The notes below the pieces were generated by a model. It saw nothing but the letters and a program-made list of their open reading frames with translations. It ran no database searches and was not told the origin of the DNA. A program made the position numbers and the translations under genes. From Streptomyces xylophagus (lineage in GTDB: Bacteria > Actinomycetota > Actinomycetes > Streptomycetales > Streptomycetaceae), in NCBI RefSeq assembly GCF_000716435.1, contig NZ_JNWO01000002.1, forward strand, positions 434,001 to 498,000: a stretch of DNA of 64,000 nucleotides. Reading direction: 5' to 3'. Each line of letters starts with the position of its first letter. Position 1 is the first letter of the stretch. Of this stretch, positions 20,731-32,443 are shown piece by piece.

Positions 20731-21342
20731 TCAGCGAAGCGTGGCGACCGCCGTGCCGCAGAGGACTTCCTCCGCGCGGTCCCACGACCAGCCGTTCTCG
20801 ACCACGAGCGTGCGCCAGCCGGTGGGGCCGAACCAGTACCAGAGGAGGTCGCCGGTCTCCTTCGCCGAGTGGGACGGCGGGGGAGTGAGGCTGTGCAGAT
20901 GGCGGGCGGCGGTGTGCAGCGCGTCCCGGTACGCGGCCGTCATGCGCTCCCACAGCGCCTCGCTGTTCTCGTGGACGGGCAGTGCCTTGTGGACCGCCTC
21001 GATCACCGCGAACTGTCCCTCATTACCCAGCCGCGTGCCGTGGGCCAGCGCCTTGAGGACCGCATCCGGTGTCCGCAGTTCGAGCAGATCCCTCATGGTC
21101 TGCCGGTAACCGGAGGCGATCACGGCCCGGTCGACGATCAGGTCCAGGATGTCGCCCTTGCTGCCGACGCTCGCGAACACGGTCTTCGAGGCGACACCGG
21201 CCGCCGAGGCGATATCGGCGACGGTGACCCGGCCGTAGCCGCGCTCGGCGAACAGTTCCGTGGCGTGTTCGAGGATCAGCGCGCGCGTCCGTGCGGCGGC
21301 CTGTTCGCGCAGCGGAGAGACGTAACGGCGCGTGGGAGGCAT
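20731..21342 (-). CDS. TetR-family transcriptional regulator
   Basis: 203 aa. N-terminal TetR DNA-binding region ILEHATELFAERGYGRVTV-ADIASAAGVASKTVFASVGSKGDIL shows the helix-turn-helix; the rest is a ligand-binding helical domain. Divergent from the SnoaL-like gene, whose start is 103 nt away, so that gene and itself are likely targets. The lipoprotein/kinase operon starts 154 nt after its stop on the same strand and may be read from its own promoter. Confidence 0.9.
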   Translation of the reverse strand: MPPTRRYVSPLREQAAARTRALILEHATELFAERGYGRVTVADIASAAGVASKTVFASVGSKGDILDLIVDRAVIASGYRQTMRDLLELRTPDAVLKALAHGTRLGNEGQFAVIEAVHKALPVHENSEALWERMTAAYRDALHTAARHLHSLTPPPSHSAKETGDLLWYWFGPTGWRTLVVENGWSWDRAEEVLCGTAVATLR

Positions 21343-21445
21343 GCGGTCATCCTACGGCGATGAATTCAATAGGCGTGCTGTAACCTCAATGCCTGTCGAT
21401 CGGCACCACCCGTCGGAACGCACCTCCCCCGAAAGGGATCACGCA

Positions 21446-22027
21446 ATGGGCATGGACGCCACGGAACTGGCCCACGGACTCTTCCGCATCCTCGAGACCG
21501 GCGACCCGGCACTGGCCGCGGAGGTGGTGCACCAGGACTTCCACAACCGCGAGGCAGCCGTGTCTCCCACCGCCTGCGCCATCCCCGGACCCGCGGGAGT
21601 GCTCGCCTCCAGCGCCTGGATGCGCTCCGCCTTCAGCGACCTGCACTTCCCGGTCCTCGGCATCGCCCACAACGACGAGCAGGTCTGGCTACGGCTGCGC
21701 ATGCGCGGCCGTCACACCGGACCCTTCGTCCGCTTCCGTGAGGGCGCGCTCGACCAGGCGATACCCCCGACCGGGCGCGACATCGACTTCGAACAGATCC
21801 ATGTGCTCGACCTCAAGGACGGCAAGGTGGTCGGGCACGAGGCGGTCCGCGACGACGTGGCCATGCTGGGACAGCTCGGCATCTTCCCGCCGAGCCCGGG
21901 CACGGCACTGGGCATGCTCACCTGGCGGGTGACGGGACGAGCCGCGCGCGCCGCCGCCGACGTGACGGCGAAAGCCGCGGAGGCGGCGGCCGGGGCGGTG
22001 CGGGAGAACCGGGGCCAGACCGGCTGA
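21446..22027 (+). CDS. SnoaL-like polyketide-cyclase-fold / ester cyclase protein
   Basis: 193 aa. N-terminal DATELAHGLFRILETGDPALAAEVV-H-x-D-F-H is the typical SnoaL opening (NTF2-like fold); residues such as FEQIHVLDLKDGKVVGHE complete the cone. A 50-residue Ala-rich helical tail follows. Members bind or isomerise small cyclic compounds; the role here is unknown. ATG 21446 has AAAGGG 9 nt upstream; the longer open frame has no ribosome site. Divergent from TetR. Confidence 0.82.
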   Translation: MGMDATELAHGLFRILETGDPALAAEVVHQDFHNREAAVSPTACAIPGPAGVLASSAWMRSAFSDLHFPVLGIAHNDEQVWLRLRMRGRHTGPFVRFREGALDQAIPPTGRDIDFEQIHVLDLKDGKVVGHEAVRDDVAMLGQLGIFPPSPGTALGMLTWRVTGRAARAAADVTAKAAEAAAGAVRENRGQTG

Positions 22028-22191
22028 GCCGTAGCTCCTCCTCTGCTGCGATGGCCTTTCACGGGCCCGGGGACGATGACCAGGGTGTCCCACCGGTGCG
22101 ACCGGCCGACCGTGCGCGGGAGCGTGGCACCAGGTGGCGGTTCCGCAGTGTGCACGCGGGTGCCGGGCCCTGGACGGCAGGAGTGATCGAG

Positions 22192-22887
22192 ATGGCGAGG
22201 GTTCTTTTCGTGCTGACCGGAGCGACGTACTGGGTGCTCAAGGACGGCACCAGGTACGCGACCGGGTACTGGGCCGAGGAGTTCGCGGCCCCGTACAAGC
22301 TGATCACGGAGGCGGGCCACGACGTCGTGGTCGCGACACCGAACGGTGTGACACCGAACGTCGACATGATGAGCCTGCGCCCCTCCATGGCGGGCGGTGA
22401 GCAGGGGGCTCTCGACCTGGAGGAGATCATCCGGTCCGCGGAAGTGATGCGGCGCCCGCTCAAGCTCTCGGACGTCCGTCTCGAGGACTACGACGCGGTG
22501 TACCTGCCCGGCGGCCACGGCCCGATGGCGGACCTCGCCCTGGACGCCGACGTGGGCCGGATACTGACGGCGCAGCTCGCCTCGGGCAAGCCCCTCGCGA
22601 TCGTGTGCCACGGCCCCTCCGCGATCCTGGCCACCAGGATCCACGGCGAGTCGCCCTTCAAGGGCTACCGGATGACGTGCTTCACCAACGACGAGGAGGA
22701 GGGCGTCGGCCTGGCCTCCCGGGTGACGTGGCTGCTGGAGACGGAGCTGAAGGACAAGATCGGCGTCGAGTTCAGCCGCGGCGAGATCTGGAAGCCGTAC
22801 ATGGTGGAGGACCGCAACCTCATCACCGGGCAGAACCCGGACTCGGCCGCGGTCCTCGGTGAGCGGCTGCTGGAGTTGCTGAAGTAG
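22192..22887 (+). CDS. DJ-1/PfpI-family (type 1 glutamine amidotransferase-like) protein
   Basis: 231 aa. Nucleophile elbow AIVCHGPSAIL with Cys, an upstream YLPGGHGPM loop, and the D-G-x-x-T-G-Y-W-A-E-E segment typical of the Hsp31/glyoxalase-III branch of DJ-1 proteins. Such proteins act as deglycase/glyoxalase or chaperone-like stress proteins. ATG 22192 has AGGAG 8 nt upstream. It begins a run of plus-strand enzymes (22.2-27.9 kb) related to reactive carbonyl or epoxide handling. Confidence 0.88.
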   Translation: MARVLFVLTGATYWVLKDGTRYATGYWAEEFAAPYKLITEAGHDVVVATPNGVTPNVDMMSLRPSMAGGEQGALDLEEIIRSAEVMRRPLKLSDVRLEDYDAVYLPGGHGPMADLALDADVGRILTAQLASGKPLAIVCHGPSAILATRIHGESPFKGYRMTCFTNDEEEGVGLASRVTWLLETELKDKIGVEFSRGEIWKPYMVEDRNLITGQNPDSAAVLGERLLELLK

Positions 22888-23041
22888 CGACCCCGCGCAT
22901 GACTGGTGCCTGGGCGAGAGGCCGAACCTCCCACATGCGAGGAAACCGGTCCTGGCGCCCAGGACGACCAGCAGCGGAATCTGATCAGGGCCGCCCTCCA
23001 GCGGGTGGCACTCCGGCACCCCCAGAGGCAGGACGGTTCAC

Positions 23042-24082
23042 ATGATCAACAGGCGAGCCCTCGGCAGGACCATCGGCGCCGGGACCGCGGCCGCGTCCCT
23101 GGCGGGATGGCTCAGCTCGTCACCCGCGTCCGCGGCTCCCTCCGGAACGGAGACGTCAACTGCCGCGCAGGCGAAGGGGCATACGTCCTTCGCGTCGCTG
23201 AAGCAGGGCAGGGCCGGCGAGCTGAACATCGGGTACGCGGAGGTCGGTCCGGCGAAGGGCCCGGTGGTCGTCCTGCTGCACGGATGGCCGTACGACATCC
23301 ACAGCTATGTCGACGTCGCGCCGCTGCTCGCCGCCGAGGGGTACCGGGTGATCGTCCCCTACCTGCGGGGCTACGGCACCACCACGTTCCGGTCGGCGAA
23401 GAGCTTCCGCAACGGCCAGCAGGCCGTGGTCGCCCTGGACATCATCGCCCTGATGGACGCACTGCGGATCGAGAAGGCGCTGCTCGGCGGCTTCGACTGG
23501 GGAGCGCGGACGGCCGACATCATCGCGGCACTGTGGCCCCGGCGCTGCAAGGCGCTGGTCTCGGTGACCGGCTACCTCATCACCAACCGGGAGAAGAACA
23601 AGCAACCGCTGCCTCCGGCCGCCGAGTTGGCGTGGTGGTACCAGTACTACTTCGCCACCGAGCGCGGTGAGCTGGGCCTGGCCCAGTACGGGCACGACTT
23701 CGCCAAGCTGATCTGGCGCAACGTCTCCCCGACCTGGCACTTCGACGACGCCACGTTCGACCGCACCGCGCAGGCCTTCGAGAACCCGGACTACGTGAGC
23801 ATCGTGATCCACAACTACCGCTGGCGGCTGGGCCTCGCCGCGGGAGACCCGCGCTACGACGGCATCGAGTCCAAGCTCGCCGCGGGCCCGGTCATCGCCG
23901 TGCCCACGATCACTCTCGACGGTGAGCTGGACCCCTTCACCCCGGCGGGCGACGGGAGCGCGTACCGCGCCAAGTTCACCGGCCCGTACGACCACCGCGC
24001 CCTCGCCGGCATCGGGCACAACGTGCCCCAGGAAGCCCCGGAGGCGTTCGCCCGCGCGGTCCTGGACGCCGACCGCCTCTGA
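23042..24082 (+). CDS. Exported alpha/beta hydrolase, epoxide-hydrolase/dehalogenase type
   Basis: 346 aa. An N-terminal signal with paired arginines (INRRALGRTIGAG) and an A-S-A cleavage region suggests Tat or Sec export. The core shows HGWP (oxyanion loop), nucleophile Asp in GGFDWGART rather than Ser, a later DGELDPF and the catalytic His in GIGHNVPQ. An Asp nucleophile is the mark of epoxide hydrolases and haloalkane dehalogenases. An exported member is unusual. The preceding 154-nt gap has a small TCCTGG/CCAGGA hairpin (22950-22964). Confidence 0.87.
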   Translation: MINRRALGRTIGAGTAAASLAGWLSSSPASAAPSGTETSTAAQAKGHTSFASLKQGRAGELNIGYAEVGPAKGPVVVLLHGWPYDIHSYVDVAPLLAAEGYRVIVPYLRGYGTTTFRSAKSFRNGQQAVVALDIIALMDALRIEKALLGGFDWGARTADIIAALWPRRCKALVSVTGYLITNREKNKQPLPPAAELAWWYQYYFATERGELGLAQYGHDFAKLIWRNVSPTWHFDDATFDRTAQAFENPDYVSIVIHNYRWRLGLAAGDPRYDGIESKLAAGPVIAVPTITLDGELDPFTPAGDGSAYRAKFTGPYDHRALAGIGHNVPQEAPEAFARAVLDADRL

Positions 24083-24175
24083 GGCGCGGGCCAGGGAGAC
24101 TCCCTGGCGCGAACAAGGGCCGCAGCGGCGACTCTGGTGGAGTCGGCAGTTCGTCCGAGAACGGAGGCGCAGCTC

Positions 24176-24793
24176 ATGGACATGAAGCTCGAAGTCGTCG
24201 TGGTGCCGGTCGGTGACGTGGACCGGGCCAAGAACTTCTACACGGCGCTGGGCTGGCGGCTCGACGCCGACGTCGCCACCGATGAGAACTTCCGGGTGGT
24301 ACAGGTGACCCCGCCGGGCTCGCCGGCCTCCGTCATCTTCGGCACCTCCGTCACGTCCCAGACACCGGGCACGGCTCAGGGCCTGCAGCTGATCGTGGAC
24401 GACATCGACGCCGCCCACGACGAACTCAAGCGGGTCGGCGCCGATCCCAGCGACGTGTTCCACGACGAGGGCGGCGTCTTCCACCACGCCGGAACCGACG
24501 CCCGGGTGCCCGGACCGGACCCGCGGCGCACCAGCTACGGATCGTTCGTCTCGTTCAGCGACCCGGACGGCAACGGCTGGATCCTCCAGGAGATCACCAC
24601 CCGGCTCCCGGGCCGCCTGGACCCCGCGGCCACGACGTTCGCCTCGGCCGAGAACCTGGCGAGCGCACTGCGCCGCGCCGCGGCGGCGCACGGCGAGCAC
24701 GAGGCGCGTACCGGCGCCGAGGACCCGGACTGGCCCGACTGGTACGCCCAGTACATGGTGCGCGAACAGGCCGGTACCGAGCTGCCGTCGTGA
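24176..24793 (+). CDS. Glyoxalase/bleomycin-resistance (VOC) superfamily protein
   Basis: 205 aa. VOC-fold start MDMKLEVVVVPVGDVDRAKNFY, then LGWRLDAD, and a second half ending FSDPDGNGWILQEI, the usual VOC signature. A charged C-terminal tail of about 55 aa with W-P-D-W-Y-A-Q-Y follows and is seen in a subset of actinobacterial VOC proteins. Metal ligands cannot be assigned safely. GGAGG lies 8 nt upstream. Same direction and close spacing as the surrounding enzymes. Confidence 0.88.
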   Translation: MDMKLEVVVVPVGDVDRAKNFYTALGWRLDADVATDENFRVVQVTPPGSPASVIFGTSVTSQTPGTAQGLQLIVDDIDAAHDELKRVGADPSDVFHDEGGVFHHAGTDARVPGPDPRRTSYGSFVSFSDPDGNGWILQEITTRLPGRLDPAATTFASAENLASALRRAAAAHGEHEARTGAEDPDWPDWYAQYMVREQAGTELPS

Positions 24794-24859
24794 GCACGGC
24801 CGCCTGGTCGGCGGCAGCTCGGTACCGCGTCATGCCCGCCACGAGGAGGTGACACCGCC

Positions 24860-27863
<3,004 letters not shown>

Positions 27864-27932
27864 AATCCGCTCCCAGTGGCTTGACCCGCCACCTGCGACG
27901 GGACCACGAAAAGGGGCTTTACCCCGCCAGGA

Positions 27933-27961
27933 TTCAGGGTGCGGCCCCGCCGTTGTAGCGT
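27933..27961 (+). promoter_or_regulatory. Candidate promoter of the LAL regulator gene
   Basis: TTCAGG (27933-27938), a 17-nt spacer and TAGCGT (27956-27961), 43 nt before the GTG start. Only moderate match to a housekeeping promoter. A short GGGG-N5-CCCC element precedes it at 27913-27925. Confidence 0.3.
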
Positions 27962-28003
27962 GCAGTGTGACCAGGGGGCAGACCGCGACGAAGGCGGGCA
28001 ACC

Positions 28004-30781
28004 GTGGCGCATGCGGAGCACAGCTCACGGGACGGGGCACAGGCCGGCCTTCTCGGCAGGCGGACCGAGTGTGCCCTGCTCGACCGGATGATCGGCGCGG
28101 CCCGTAGCGGAGAGAGCAGCACGCTCGTTGTCCACGGCCCACCCGGCGTCGGAATATCGGCCCTCCTCGACTACGCGACGCAGACGGCGACCGACCTGCG
28201 CGTGCTGCACGCCGTCGGCATCGAATCCGAGATGGAGCTCGCGTTCGCCACCCTGCACCAGGTCTGTGTGCCGCTGCTCGAACGCCTGAAGAACCTCCCC
28301 CAGCCGCAGTGCGCCGCACTGGAGACGGTGTTCGGGATACGAGCGGGACCCCCGCCCGATCGCTTCCTGGTCGGCATGGCGGTACTCGGTCTGCTGTCGG
28401 ACGCCTCCGCGAAGCACCCGCTGCTCTGCCTGGTCGACGACGCGCAGTGGATGGACCGGGTCTCGGCACAGATCCTGGGCTTCGTCGCCCGACGACTGCT
28501 GGCGGAGTCGGTCGCCCTCGTCTTCGGAGCCCGCGAGGAGCCCGAGGACCTGCTCGGACTGCCGGAGCTGGAGGTCACCGGGCTGCGTGACGCCGACGCC
28601 CACACCCTGCTCGACTCGGTCACCCACACCCGGCTCGACCAGGACATCCGCGACCGCCTCGTCGCGGAGACCAAGGGCAATCCCCTCGCCCTCCTCGAAC
28701 TGCCCCGCGGGTTGACGCTCACCCAACTCGCCGGAGGACTCGGCCTGTTGAACGGCGACACACTGCCGGGCCGGATCGAACAGAGCTTCCTGAGCCGGAT
28801 CGAAGCCCTCCCGGACGAGACCCGGCTGCTCCTGCTGGTCGCCGCCGCGGAACCGGTCGGCGACCCCGCCCTGGTGTGGGCGGCGGCCGACCGGCTCGGT
28901 GTGACACCGGAGACGGCGCTCGTCGGCGGCACGGACGGGCTGCTGTCCTTCGACGTACGCGTCACGTTCCGGCACCCGCTCGTCCGGTCGGCCGTCTACC
29001 GGTCGGCGACGGAAGAGGACCGCCGGGCCGCGCACCTGGCTCTGGCGGAGGCCACCGACCCGCAGGCCGACCCGGACCGTCGTGCCTGGCACCTCGCCTC
29101 CGCCACCGCGGGCCCGGACGAATCCGTCGCCGCCGAACTCGAACGCTCCGCCGGCCGCGCGCAGGCACGCGGCGGACTGGCCGCCGCGGCCGCGTTCCTG
29201 CAGCGAGCCGTGGCACTCACCGGCGACACGTCACGGCGCGCCGAACGGGCGGTGGAGGCCGCCGACGTCAGCCTCCAGGCAGGCGACCTCGCTGCCGCCC
29301 GCCGGTTCGTCGACATCGCGGACCAGTACGCACAGAACGAGTTCCAACGCGCCCGAGCCCATCTCGTGCGCAGCCGGATCACGTTCGCCGCCGGTCTCGA
29401 CCAGGAGGCGCCACCGCTGTTGCTGACGGCCGCGCAGCGGCTGGAGCCCTTCGACAAGGGCCTCGCGCGTGAGACCTACCTGATCGCGTGGGGCACCGCG
29501 GCACTGGTCGCCGCGGACGCGGACAGCCTCCTGGCGATCTCCTGGGCGATGAGAGCACTTCCGGCGGCAACGGGAACTCCCCACGCCCTCGATCTCGTCA
29601 GCGATGCCTGCGCGCTGCTCGTCACCGACGGCCGCGCCGCCGCCGTCCCCGCCCTGCGGCGGGCGGTGGCGGCGCTCGCGGATCTTCCCGCGTCCGACGT
29701 CCTGAAGTGGGGCTGGGTGGCCAACGGCGTCAGCGCGGCCGTCTGGGACGACCGGGCCATGCGCAGCACGTACAGCCGGGCCGTCGAAGTGGCGCGCGCG
29801 GCCGGCGCCCTGACCGAACTCCCTTTCTGTCTCGCGTCGTTGGGCATGGCGACCACCTGGACCGGGGACTTCACCGCCGCCGCGTCGATCGTCGACGAGG
29901 CGGACATCGTCGCCGCGGCGACCGGCGTTCCCCTGGCACCGCACGTCAAGCTGCGGCTCAGCGCACTGCGGGGCCGTAGCGCCGACGCGGAGGCGCTCAT
30001 CGCCGCGACGATCGAAGAGGCCGGTGCGAGCGGCCAGTTGATGGGCGTCACGACCGCCCACTGGGCCGCCGCCGTCCTCTACAACGGCCTCGCCCGCTAC
30101 GAACAGGCGATGTCGGCGGCCCAGATCAGCAGCCGGATCGCCGAACTGTGGGTCTCCGTCTGGGTGTTGCCCGAACTCGTCGAGTCGGCGGTGCGCGTCG
30201 GGGAGGAGGACGTCGCCGGTGACGCGCTCGCTCGACTCGCGGACACGGCGGAGCCGTGCGACACCGACTGGGCGCAGGGAACCCTGGCCCGCTGCCGGGC
30301 CCTGCTCAGCACCGGGGCACCCGCGGACCGCCTCTACCGCAGGGCGATCGAGCGGCTGGGCCGGACACAGCTGCGCCCCGAACTGGCGCGTGCCCACCTG
30401 CTGTACGGCGAATGGCTGCGCCGGGGCCGTCGGCGGAGCGACGCGCGCGGCCATCTCCGCACGGCTCACGAGATGTTCGGGTCGATCGGTATGGAGGCGT
30501 TCGCCGAACGGGCCCGCCGCGAACTGCTCGCCACGGGGGAGACCGTGCGCAAGCGCACGTTCGAGGCCTCGTCGAGCGACGAACTGACCCCGCAGGAACA
30601 GCAGATCGCGTCGCTCGTGCAGGACGGCTTCTCCAACCCGGAGGTCGGATCCCGCCTGTTCCTGAGCCCGCGAACCGTCGAGTGGCACCTGCGGAAGATC
30701 TTCACCAAGCTGTCGATCACCTCCCGTAGACAGCTCCGCGACGTCCTGCCCCGCGCCGGGTACGAGGCCACACCGGAGTAG
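28004..30781 (+). CDS. LuxR-family large ATP-binding regulator (LAL) with substituted Walker A lysine
   Basis: 925 aa. N-terminal AAA/STAND ATPase region, long TPR-like helical middle, and C-terminal LuxR helix-turn-helix (about 861-920: LTPQEQQIASLVQDG, SPRTVEWHLRKIFTKL). The Walker A motif reads GPPGVGIS at 45-52, with Ile51 where Lys is expected. The codon is ATA, one base from AAA. Walker B (CLVDDAQW, Asp145-Asp146) is normal. ATP use may therefore be weakened or lost. GTG start at 28004. Probably controls nearby oxidoreductase genes; targets unknown. Confidence 0.9.
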   Translation: MAHAEHSSRDGAQAGLLGRRTECALLDRMIGAARSGESSTLVVHGPPGVGISALLDYATQTATDLRVLHAVGIESEMELAFATLHQVCVPLLERLKNLPQPQCAALETVFGIRAGPPPDRFLVGMAVLGLLSDASAKHPLLCLVDDAQWMDRVSAQILGFVARRLLAESVALVFGAREEPEDLLGLPELEVTGLRDADAHTLLDSVTHTRLDQDIRDRLVAETKGNPLALLELPRGLTLTQLAGGLGLLNGDTLPGRIEQSFLSRIEALPDETRLLLLVAAAEPVGDPALVWAAADRLGVTPETALVGGTDGLLSFDVRVTFRHPLVRSAVYRSATEEDRRAAHLALAEATDPQADPDRRAWHLASATAGPDESVAAELERSAGRAQARGGLAAAAAFLQRAVALTGDTSRRAERAVEAADVSLQAGDLAAARRFVDIADQYAQNEFQRARAHLVRSRITFAAGLDQEAPPLLLTAAQRLEPFDKGLARETYLIAWGTAALVAADADSLLAISWAMRALPAATGTPHALDLVSDACALLVTDGRAAAVPALRRAVAALADLPASDVLKWGWVANGVSAAVWDDRAMRSTYSRAVEVARAAGALTELPFCLASLGMATTWTGDFTAAASIVDEADIVAAATGVPLAPHVKLRLSALRGRSADAEALIAATIEEAGASGQLMGVTTAHWAAAVLYNGLARYEQAMSAAQISSRIAELWVSVWVLPELVESAVRVGEEDVAGDALARLADTAEPCDTDWAQGTLARCRALLSTGAPADRLYRRAIERLGRTQLRPELARAHLLYGEWLRRGRRRSDARGHLRTAHEMFGSIGMEAFAERARRELLATGETVRKRTFEASSSDELTPQEQQIASLVQDGFSNPEVGSRLFLSPRTVEWHLRKIFTKLSITSRRQLRDVLPRAGYEATPE

Positions 30782-30791
30782 GAGATTGGGG

Positions 30792-31511
30792 TCAGGGGAT
30801 GAGCTGCTGGCCGCCGTCGATATCGTAAGTCGCCCCGGTGAGGGCCGTGTTGGTCATCAGGTGCAGGGCGAGCGCGGCCACGTCCGACGGTCCCACGACC
30901 CGCCGGATCGGCAGCGTGGCACGCAACTCCGCGCGGCGCTGCTCCAGTTCGTCGCCGAGCAGGCGCGCCGACAGCGGGGTGTCGACGAAGCCGGCGGCGA
31001 TCGCGTTGACCCGGACCGGGGCGAGTTCGAGGGCGGCGTTCGCCGTGATCGCGGGCAGGCCGGCCGCAGCGACGGCCGCGATACTCAGACCCACGCCGGG
31101 GCGGCGGGCGTGCGTACCGGTGATGTACGTCAGCGAACCGCCGGGACGGACACACGTCGCGCACTCCCGTGCGATGCGCAGCGATCCGAGCAGATGCTCG
31201 TCGAGCACGCTGCGCGCCAGCTCGAAGTCCATGTCGACGATCGGCGCGTAGACCGGTCCACCACCGGCGACGAGGACGTGGTCGACCGGAGCGGGCAGTT
31301 CCGCGAAGAACCGGTGCAGTCCCGCCGCGTCACCCAGGTCGAGTGTCGCGGCCGACGCGTCGAGTTCGTCACGCGCGGTCTCGAGCCGTGCCTGGTCACG
31401 ACCGGTGATGACGATCCTCGAGCCGCCCGCGTGGGCCTGGCGCGCCGTCTCCAGCCCGATGCCGGAGCTGCCGCCGATGACGACAACGGTGCTTCCTGAG
31501 AGCTCGTTCAC
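30792..31511 (-). CDS. SDR-fold protein lacking the catalytic Tyr-Lys pair
   Basis: 239 aa. Rossmann start VVVIGGSSGIGLETA, TGRD after beta-2 and a C-terminal TGATYDIDGGQ clearly place it in the SDR family. The usual NNAG is AGGG, and the Y-x-x-x-K segment (around 142-148) reads L-S-I-A-A-V-A, so neither Tyr nor Lys is present. It may use another mechanism or be a binding or regulatory protein. GTG 31511 has AAGGAGG 5 nt upstream and follows the tandem-isomerase gene by 27 nt. Confidence 0.88.
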   Translation of the reverse strand: MNELSGSTVVVIGGSSGIGLETARQAHAGGSRIVITGRDQARLETARDELDASAATLDLGDAAGLHRFFAELPAPVDHVLVAGGGPVYAPIVDMDFELARSVLDEHLLGSLRIARECATCVRPGGSLTYITGTHARRPGVGLSIAAVAAAGLPAITANAALELAPVRVNAIAAGFVDTPLSARLLGDELEQRRAELRATLPIRRVVGPSDVAALALHLMTNTALTGATYDIDGGQQLIP

Positions 31512-31538
31512 TGCTTCCTCCTTGCTGGGCCGTGCCGG

Positions 31539-32171
31539 TCAGGCCGTTGAGCCGCTGGAAACGCCGGACCCCGGGACGCTCGCCGGGTCGCCGGGATGCC
31601 TGGTCAGCGGCACCGTCTCGACCGTGAGCCAGTCGGCGAGCGGCAGGGAGCGCAGGACGTCCCGCATCTGCCCGGCTCCGGCGGCGTGCCAGAGGCCGAG
31701 GTTCCGCCCCTCGCCGGGCAGCCTCCACAACCGGACCAGGTGGCTCTGGGCGGCCGGATCACCAGCGCGGTCGTCGTCCCGGGTGGTCATCTCCTCAAGG
31801 GTCTCGCCGCTCGTTCCGTACGGCACCTCCACGACGAGCGTGACCAGGAACTCCTGGCTGCTCTCCGAGAGCGGAATCCGGCCCCGCCCGGGGTCGTCGG
31901 GGTGCGGGCCGAGCGCGGTGACCTCGTCCGTCCGCCAGACCCGCAGGGGCATCGAGGCGAGAGTCCGCTCCAGGCCGTCGGAGTCGTCGGCGGCGAACAG
32001 CCCGATCGAGCGCCACTCGCCCGGCTCCGGCGGCGGACGCCACAGGCGCAGGACGCGCCCCCGAGCCGCCGGCTGACGGGTCTGCGCGGCCTCGCGCCCC
32101 CGCAGGTGGTCCACCTCGTCCGCCGGTGTTCCGCCCGGAACCCGGGTCGTCATCGTGACCAGGTACTCCAT
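31539..32171 (-). CDS. Protein with two tandem muconolactone-isomerase-like domains
   Basis: 210 aa. Two copies of the ferredoxin-like muconolactone delta-isomerase domain: residues 1 to about 97 (MEYLVTMTTRVP, VLRLWRPP, MPLRVWRTDEVTALGPHP) and about 107-195 (EFLVTLVVEVP, LVRLWRLP, LPLADWLTVETVPLTRHP). Ordinary members have one domain of about 90 aa and assemble as decamers in the beta-ketoadipate pathway. A covalent dimer is unusual. ATG 32171 has AGGAGG 7 nt upstream. First gene of a two-gene operon with the Tyr-less SDR. Confidence 0.85.
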   Translation of the reverse strand: MEYLVTMTTRVPGGTPADEVDHLRGREAAQTRQPAARGRVLRLWRPPPEPGEWRSIGLFAADDSDGLERTLASMPLRVWRTDEVTALGPHPDDPGRGRIPLSESSQEFLVTLVVEVPYGTSGETLEEMTTRDDDRAGDPAAQSHLVRLWRLPGEGRNLGLWHAAGAGQMRDVLRSLPLADWLTVETVPLTRHPGDPASVPGSGVSSGSTA

Positions 32172-32443
32172 GTCGGGCCTCCTCGGCCGTCGCCCCGCCC
32201 AGGATCGGTCGGCCGGGTCGTCGCTCGCGCCCGTGGTCCTCCCTGGCCGACGGCCGACCAGGGTGTCGCCCGGTTCCCGCCCCCTGCCATCTGGCACGGC
32301 ACGGACCAGTGAGCTCTACGGGCGCGACGGTCTCCGGCGCCGAGGGACGCTGGACGAAGTCACCCACCGTCCCGCGAGTCGCAGCGCCAGGGCGACGAAC
32401 TCCGCACTGCGCGATCACCTCGTGGCCGACCGAGGGAATCGCC

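Noticed and set aside
21446..22027. Sign of an aromatic polyketide cluster because of SnoaL and ABM-fold genes
   Set aside because: No ketosynthase, acyl carrier protein or other biosynthetic core gene in the window; these folds are common outside such clusters.
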